This document shows, in pieces, positions 7,247 through 10,621 of a stretch of DNA of 10,621 nt. Each line of letters begins with the position of its first letter. Within the stretch, counting starts at the first letter, position 1. Both the position numbers and the translations under genes were made by a program. The notes under the pieces are model-generated. The model worked only from the letters and a program-made list of their open reading frames with translations, made no database searches and was not told the DNA's origin. The stretch comes from Pseudomonadota bacterium (GTDB lineage: Bacteria; Pseudomonadota; Alphaproteobacteria; UBA8366; GCA-2717185), in the NCBI GenBank assembly GCA_027619655.1, contig JAQCHR010000080.1, forward strand, positions 1 through 10,621, in the 5' to 3' direction.

Positions 7247-7594
7247 TTACGAGTTGCGGCGCAGCGCCTCGGTATTGACCGCCAGGACGGTGCCCATCCA
7301 GATGGCGTGGTCGGTATGGTCCGTGACCGCATCGCCGGTTTCCGGGTGGACCAAAACGGCAAGGTTCCGCCGGTTCAGGGCAAGCCAGGGGACGAAGCTG
7401 TCAAACTGCGCCGGGGCGAACAGGACCTGATACATCGGCTGGGTATGGGGTCCCACGTTCCGGTGATGCCAACTGCCGATCCGGACATTGGTGAAACGGG
7501 CAGCGATGTCCTCGCGCAGCGCCTGCGCCGTCGCCTCGCTCTCCGGTCCGAAATAGATATGCGCGTGCCATTCGGTAATCGCGCTGCTTTCCAT
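7247..7594 (-). CDS. DOPA 4,5-dioxygenase family small protein
   Basis: This 115-residue protein matches the DOPA 4,5-dioxygenase family (PF08883 type), small proteins related by name to fungal enzymes that cleave the catechol ring of DOPA. The pattern seen is WHAHIYF with H10 and H12, a GSWHHRNVGPH block with H43, H44 and H50, LVHPETGD with H83, and DHTDHAIWMG with H93 and H96. These histidines are candidates for metal binding, but the physiological substrate of bacterial members is mostly unknown and I do not assign one. The ATG is preceded by GAAAGG. It is the last gene of the minus-strand cluster, 20 bases after the DUF971 gene, and its stop lies 10 bases from that of the converging hydroxylase gene. 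Confidence 0.85.
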   Translation of the reverse strand: MESSAITEWHAHIYFGPESEATAQALREDIAARFTNVRIGSWHHRNVGPHTQPMYQVLFAPAQFDSFVPWLALNRRNLAVLVHPETGDAVTDHTDHAIWMGTVLAVNTEALRRNS

Positions 7595-7614
7595 GGTCCA
7601 ATGCCTTTCGTGTA

Positions 7615-7995
7615 TTACGGGTCGCGGGACAATCCCTGCTGGTCCAGCGCCGCCAGGTAATCAGTCCAGAGCTGTTCCTGTTTCTCCGCCAGCTCCCGCA
7701 GATAGGCCCAACTGAAAATGCCCGTGTCATGCAGGTCGTCGAAATGTACGCGTACGGCATAATTGCCGACCGGCTCGATCTTCATGATTCCGACATGCCG
7801 GCGACCGGTCACCAGCCGTTTCTGTGCGGGGCCGTGGCCCTGCACCTCGGCGGAGGGGCTCTCGACCCGCATTAGTTCTGCGGGCAGGCGGCAATTCATG
7901 CCGTCGTCGAAATCGACCTCCAGCACCTTCTCGTCGCGCCTGTAGCGGATTTCCGTCGGCCAATGCGCAACCGAGCCGCTGGTGGCTTCGCTCAT
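7615..7995 (-). CDS. DUF971 / GBBH-like N-terminal domain protein
   Basis: This is a 126-residue stand-alone DUF971 protein. The domain is also found at the N-terminus of gamma-butyrobetaine hydroxylase and fused to Mrp/HCF101-type iron-sulfur carrier ATPases, but its role alone is not established. Recognisable family segments are WPTEIRYRRDEKVLEVDFDDG at 12-32, LPAELMRVESPSAEVQGHGP at 37-56, VGIMKIEPVGNYAVRVHF from 68, and DDLHDTGIFSWAYLREL from 86. C35 and several histidines are present but no clear CxxC motif. The start codon overlaps the stop of the upstream Trm112-like gene by ATGA, and GAGGGA precedes it, so the two are translationally coupled. A link to iron-sulfur metabolism would be a guess from domain fusions elsewhere. 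Confidence 0.9.
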   Translation of the reverse strand: MSEATSGSVAHWPTEIRYRRDEKVLEVDFDDGMNCRLPAELMRVESPSAEVQGHGPAQKRLVTGRRHVGIMKIEPVGNYAVRVHFDDLHDTGIFSWAYLRELAEKQEQLWTDYLAALDQQGLSRDP

Positions 7996-8192
7996 GCCTG
8001 TCCCTCGTCGTCCAGTTGCCGGGCTTCGTCGACCAGCATGATCGGAATACCGTCCCGGATCGGATAGGCCAGCCCGGCCTGCTTGCTGATCAGCTCGTCG
8101 GCATCGGCATCGTATTGCAGCGGCCCCTTGGTCAGGGGGCAGACAAGAATCTCCAGCAGTTTCGGATCAACGCCGGATTTGCCTTCGGCCAT
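7992..8192 (-). CDS. Trm112-like (YcaR family) small protein
   Basis: This 66-residue protein belongs to the Trm112/YcaR (UPF0434) family. The family motif is seen as LLEILVCPLTKGPLQYDADADELISKQAGLAYPIRDGIPIML at about 12-53. In eukaryotes and archaea Trm112 is a zinc-binding activator of several methyltransferases of the translation machinery; the bacterial role is poorly defined. Here the first zinc-knuckle position is C18 but the second is T21 (CPLT), so the CxxC pair typical of gammaproteobacterial YcaR is not intact and zinc binding is doubtful. To my knowledge this variant is common in alphaproteobacteria. AAAGGAAGA lies upstream of the ATG. It is 16 bases downstream of the LON-domain gene and overlaps the DUF971 gene by 4 bases. 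Confidence 0.92.
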   Translation of the reverse strand: MAEGKSGVDPKLLEILVCPLTKGPLQYDADADELISKQAGLAYPIRDGIPIMLVDEARQLDDEGQA

Positions 8193-8208
8193 GTCGCGTC
8201 TTCCTTTC

Positions 8209-8865
8209 CTATTGCCTGGCGCCGTCGGACGGTCCCATTGCGGCTATTTCGGCGATGGTCGTCAAAAGGGCCGCGCGGCCCGCCAGATCGACGGCTTCCA
8301 GCAACGCCTGCTTCTCCGGCGGGTCGAAGGGGCACAGCATTGCGATGGATGTCACCAGAAATTCGTCATCCGCCTTTTCGATCGCGGTCCAGTTCGCCTC
8401 GATCTTCCGGGCGGTGAAGTAGTGCCGCACCGCGTCGATCAGCCGGACCCGGTCAATGACGCCGCCGTCGGGTGGCGTCAGGTCTGCCCTGAAAGGCTCC
8501 CAGTCTACCAGGCATTTCCGGTAACCGCGCGTTGTCGGGATTTCCTCGACGATGTTGAACCGGGAAATGCCTTTGAGCGACAGCAGGAAGCGTCCGTCCT
8601 CGGTCTCCTCGAAATGCGTAATCCGCCCGGCGCAGCCTGTCGCGTAGACGACGGGCGCCTCGCGCTGGCCTTCCGCATTCGCCTCCGATGGCTGCACCAT
8701 GCCGCACATGCGCCCCGCCGCCAGCGAGTCGACAATCATCTTCACATAGCGCGGTTCGAAGATATTCAGCGGCAAACGACCCCGGGGCAGCAGTAGCACG
8801 CCCGTAAGCGGAAAAATCGGCAGCGTGGCCGGCAGCGCGTCAAAGGCAGGGTCGAAGGCGTTCAT
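8209..8865 (-). CDS. LON substrate-binding domain protein without ATPase or protease
   Basis: This 218-residue protein consists of the domain that forms the N-terminus of Lon protease (PF02190 type). The signature LPIFPLTGVLLLPRGRLPLNIFEPRY runs from 15 to 40, followed by GCAGRI at 77-82 and FLLSLKGISRFNI from 93. The C-terminal part is helical (about 137-205). No Walker motif and no Ser-Lys protease dyad is present and the length is complete, so it is a stand-alone substrate-binding protein, not a broken Lon. Such proteins are widespread in proteobacteria but their function is not settled; a role in recognising unfolded protein is inferred. Its ATG overlaps the cnoX stop by ATGA and lacks a ribosome site of its own, so it depends on translation of cnoX. 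Confidence 0.93.
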   Translation of the reverse strand: MNAFDPAFDALPATLPIFPLTGVLLLPRGRLPLNIFEPRYVKMIVDSLAAGRMCGMVQPSEANAEGQREAPVVYATGCAGRITHFEETEDGRFLLSLKGISRFNIVEEIPTTRGYRKCLVDWEPFRADLTPPDGGVIDRVRLIDAVRHYFTARKIEANWTAIEKADDEFLVTSIAMLCPFDPPEKQALLEAVDLAGRAALLTTIAEIAAMGPSDGARQ

Positions 8866-9779
8866 GAAAACAGCAGTGTCGATAACCGCCGGCGGCTATC
8901 CGCGACCAGCGGGTCGGCGCCGCCAATGGCGTCGAAGATTTCGATAAGCTGCTTGCGCGCCGCGTCGTCGTTCCAGCCCCGGTTGCGCTGTACGATGGTC
9001 AGCAGATGGTCGATGGCGTCTTCGGCCCTGCCGGTTGCGAAATAGGCCAGCGCCAGGTCGTAGCGCGCCTGGTGATCCTTTTCGTCAGCCGCCAGGCGCT
9101 GTTCCAGTGCGGGAATCTGTCCCGCGGACTCGCCTGCCTTCTCCGCCAGATCCAGGATCGCCGTGACGCTCTTGATGTCTGGGTCGTCCCGTTTGAGCGG
9201 CGGGACCTGTGCCAGAAGCTCCCGCGCCGCATCCGGCTGGTCCTGGCCGATCAGCACGCGCGCCATACCGGCGACGGCTTTCAGATTCTCGGGCTCGTGC
9301 CGCGTGATTTCCGCAAAAATCGCGCCGGCGGTCGCAAGGTCGCCTGCCTCCTCCGCCTGCAACGCCTGTTCCAGGGCTTCTTCGATGGGAGAGGGGCCGA
9401 CTTCACCGCCCGCCGCCTTGACGACGCGCTCGATGAAGGCGCTGATCTGGCTTTCCGGCTGGGCGCCGACAAAACCGTCCACCGGCTGTCCGTTGACAAA
9501 GGCGAAGACCGCGGGAATCGACTGGATCCGCATCTGACCCGCGATTTCGCGGTTTTCGTCGATATTGACCTTCACCAGTGAAACGGCGCCGCGGGTATTC
9601 GCCACGGCCTTCTCGATGATCGGGCCGAGTTGCTTGCATGGTTCACACCACGGCGCCCAGAAATCGACGATGACCGGCGCGGTCCGGCTGGCGTCGACGA
9701 CATCGGCCATGAAGGTCGCCGTTGTTACGTCCTTGACCGCAGCCGAGGGCGGCGTGATTTCGCCAATGATCGGTTCCAT
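8862..9779 (-). CDS. cnoX: CnoX/YbbN co-chaperone: thioredoxin domain plus TPR
   Basis: CnoX (YbbN) is a cytoplasmic holdase that protects clients from oxidative aggregation and hands them to GroEL and DnaK. This copy has a thioredoxin domain at about 20-125 with the active site WCEPC (C45, C48) and the cis-proline in QSIPAVF (P89), then a TPR-rich C-terminal half from about 131. One clear TPR is YDLALAYFATGRAEDAIDHLL. E. coli CnoX has SQHC and cannot act as a thiol reductase; the intact CxxC here predicts that it can, as reported for Caulobacter CnoX. The start at 9779 (305 residues) is chosen because AGGTGGAG lies just upstream; an ATG at 9800 gives seven more residues but has no ribosome site. 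The stop overlaps the start of the LON-domain gene. The upstream editing-protein gene ends 82 bases away, across a hairpin. Confidence 0.94.
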   Translation of the reverse strand: MEPIIGEITPPSAAVKDVTTATFMADVVDASRTAPVIVDFWAPWCEPCKQLGPIIEKAVANTRGAVSLVKVNIDENREIAGQMRIQSIPAVFAFVNGQPVDGFVGAQPESQISAFIERVVKAAGGEVGPSPIEEALEQALQAEEAGDLATAGAIFAEITRHEPENLKAVAGMARVLIGQDQPDAARELLAQVPPLKRDDPDIKSVTAILDLAEKAGESAGQIPALEQRLAADEKDHQARYDLALAYFATGRAEDAIDHLLTIVQRNRGWNDDAARKQLIEIFDAIGGADPLVADSRRRLSTLLFS

Positions 9780-9829
9780 ACTCGTATTCTCCACCTGCAT
9801 TATGAAGTGTTTAGATGACGTTTTTTTCC

Positions 9830-9859
9830 GCCGGATACAAGTCTCGCCTTGTTGCCGGC
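9830..9859 (-). other. Hairpin between the editing-protein gene and cnoX
   Basis: On the minus strand GCCGG pairs with CCGGC and, after a two-base internal mismatch, ACAAG pairs with CTTGT around a six-base loop. The structure begins 3 bases after the stop codon of the editing-protein gene. A run of seven A, not T, follows on the minus strand (9828-9822), so it does not fit an intrinsic terminator in either direction. It could be a processing or stability element in a shared transcript, or chance. Confidence 0.35.
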
Positions 9860-9861
9860 AC

Positions 9862-10401
9862 TTATTCTGACGATACCGCCAGCGCCCCGAAATCGATGAC
9901 CGACGGTTCGTGGCCTTCCGCCGCGAGAAACCGCATCAGCCCCGCCGGCGCCAGCGCAATGGTCATATCGTTGCGCAACGGATGGGCGTTGACCGGGTCC
10001 TGCGCCAGGACGTCCTTGTCCAGTATAACGGATACGGCACCGTCCCGGTCATTGATTATACCGAATGGCGTCACCGAACCCGGCGTCAAGCCGAGTTTTT
10101 CCATCAGCAGTTCCGGACTGCCGAAGGACAGGTTGCCCCGGGCGGCCAGGGCATGGCGCAGCGCTTTCAGGTTGACCGGCCGCTCCTCCAGCACGGTCAC
10201 CAGCCAGATATTTTTCTTCTTGTCGCGCAGGAACAGGTTTTTCACATGGCCGCCGGGCAGCGTGCCGCGCAGGGCCTGCGCTTCCGGTAAGGTGAAAGCC
10301 GGTGGATGGCGGTGCAGCGTATAGGCCACGCCCAGCGCTTCGAGCCGCGCAAAAAGGCCGGCTTCCGTGACGGGCGCGGTATCCGCGATGCGGTTTTCCA
10401 T
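9862..10401 (-). CDS. YbaK/ProRS-associated editing domain protein (ProXp-ala/PrdX type)
   Basis: This is a free-standing editing enzyme of the YbaK/INS superfamily. Members of this subgroup (PrdX, ProXp-ala) hydrolyse Ala-tRNA(Pro) made in error by prolyl-tRNA synthetase, which in alphaproteobacteria usually lacks its own editing insert. With the start at 10401 the protein has 179 residues. Visible landmarks are HRHPPAFTLPEA at 30-41, LPGGHVKNLFLRDKKK from 48 with K54 the conserved lysine of the KNLFL motif, and LTPGSVTPFGIIND from 105. The start is set by comparison with the usual family N-terminus; an ATG at 10437 would add 12 residues, and neither has a strong ribosome site. It may head the cluster that continues with cnoX, 82 bases downstream. 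The substrate is inferred from the subfamily; other misacylated tRNAs are possible. Confidence 0.9.
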   Translation of the reverse strand: MENRIADTAPVTEAGLFARLEALGVAYTLHRHPPAFTLPEAQALRGTLPGGHVKNLFLRDKKKNIWLVTVLEERPVNLKALRHALAARGNLSFGSPELLMEKLGLTPGSVTPFGIINDRDGAVSVILDKDVLAQDPVNAHPLRNDMTIALAPAGLMRFLAAEGHEPSVIDFGALAVSSE

Positions 10402-10495
10402 GCGCCCTGTGATACATTCCGGCGCATCGGGCGGCAAGTCCTGCCGGGATTTTCGCCCCGGCTGGCGAATTGTGCGCCGGGGCCTGTCCGGGCGC

Positions 10496-10523
10496 TTGCA
10501 TTGAGCGGATGATTGCGTATTAT
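10496..10523 (+). promoter_or_regulatory. Candidate promoter for tRNA-Gly
   Basis: TATTAT at 10518-10523 matches five of six bases of the -10 consensus and ends 31 bases before the tRNA. A weak -35, TTGCAT, lies 16 bases upstream (three of six). Transcription would start near 10530, leaving a short leader of about 25 bases to be removed by RNase P. The rest of 10438-10554 is GC-rich with one small hairpin (CCGGG/CCCGG, 10444-10461) and no gene that I can see. Confidence 0.4.
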
Positions 10524-10554
10524 GCCGCGCCGCTGATACAGTGGCGGCAGTGAC

Positions 10555-10621
10555 GCGGGCGTAGCTCAGGGGTAGAGCGCAACCTTGCCAAGGTTGAAGT
10601 CGTGAGTTCGAATCTCATCGC
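10555..10621 (+). tRNA. tRNA-Gly (anticodon GCC), 3' end beyond window
   Basis: The first 67 bases of a tRNA are present. The acceptor 5' strand is GCGGGCG (10555-10561), followed by TA and the D arm GCTC...GAGC. The anticodon stem CAACC/GGTTG (10580-10584 and 10592-10596) encloses the loop TTGCCAA with anticodon GCC at 10587-10589, which reads GGC and GGT. The T arm has GTGAG, TTCGAAT and CTCAT (one G-T pair). The last three bases, CGC, are the beginning of the 3' acceptor strand, so only its remaining four bases, the discriminator and CCA are missing. Confidence 0.96.

Noticed and set aside
9809..9850. A heat-shock or housekeeping promoter for cnoX on the minus strand (TTGTAT with a downstream TCTAAA)
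   Set aside because: The spacing or the -10 match is poor in every alignment I tried, and TTGTAT is part of the hairpin stem.
1..10621. A defence island, mobile element, CRISPR array or other new system
   Set aside because: All gene-sized frames with plausible composition fit housekeeping families, and I saw no integrase, transposase, repeat array, attachment site or compositional island apart from the AT-rich glnK spacer. The tRNA-Gly gene can be an integration site, but its 3' end is outside the window.

Overview
The window is GC-rich chromosomal DNA from an alphaproteobacterium, most likely close to the Rhodospirillales. This is inferred from protein style: a GlnK-AmtB pair of alphaproteobacterial type, a UbiH/COQ6-family hydroxylase with a GEAAH motif, a Trm112-like protein with CPLT in place of CPxC, and a YbbN/CnoX protein that keeps a redox-type WCEPC site. 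I see no insertion sequence, phage gene, integrase, CRISPR array or toxin-antitoxin pair. This reads as an ordinary housekeeping region, and I did not find a convincing undescribed system.

Layout from left to right. On the minus strand, ftsK (cut by the window's left edge within its last few codons) lies 39 bases downstream of a class I/II aminotransferase that resembles DapC. A good sigma-70 type promoter sits about 100 bases upstream of the aminotransferase start. The next transcription unit, also on the minus strand, is glnK-amtB. It ends in a clean intrinsic terminator with a UUCG loop and is preceded by a sigma-54-like promoter plus an NtrC-like palindrome at the expected distance. This is the nitrogen-control module: GlnK reports nitrogen status and plugs the AmtB ammonium channel. 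Diverging from glnK across an AT-rich spacer is a plus-strand FAD monooxygenase of the ubiquinone-biosynthesis family.

That gene converges, with only 10 bases between the stops, on a compact minus-strand cluster. In transcription order the cluster is a ProXp-ala/PrdX-type Ala-tRNA(Pro) editing protein, CnoX/YbbN (thioredoxin plus TPR), a stand-alone LON substrate-binding-domain protein, a Trm112-like small protein, a DUF971 protein and a DOPA-4,5-dioxygenase-family small protein. From cnoX onward the genes overlap by 4 bases or are separated by 16 to 20 bases, so they are probably one operon. The theme is protein and tRNA quality control plus three poorly characterised small proteins. At the right edge a divergent tRNA-Gly(GCC) gene begins and runs out of the window.

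The most useful points to check are the sigma-54/NtrC arrangement before glnK, the structured leader of amtB, the hairpin between the editing gene and cnoX, and the coupling of the LON-only protein to cnoX.
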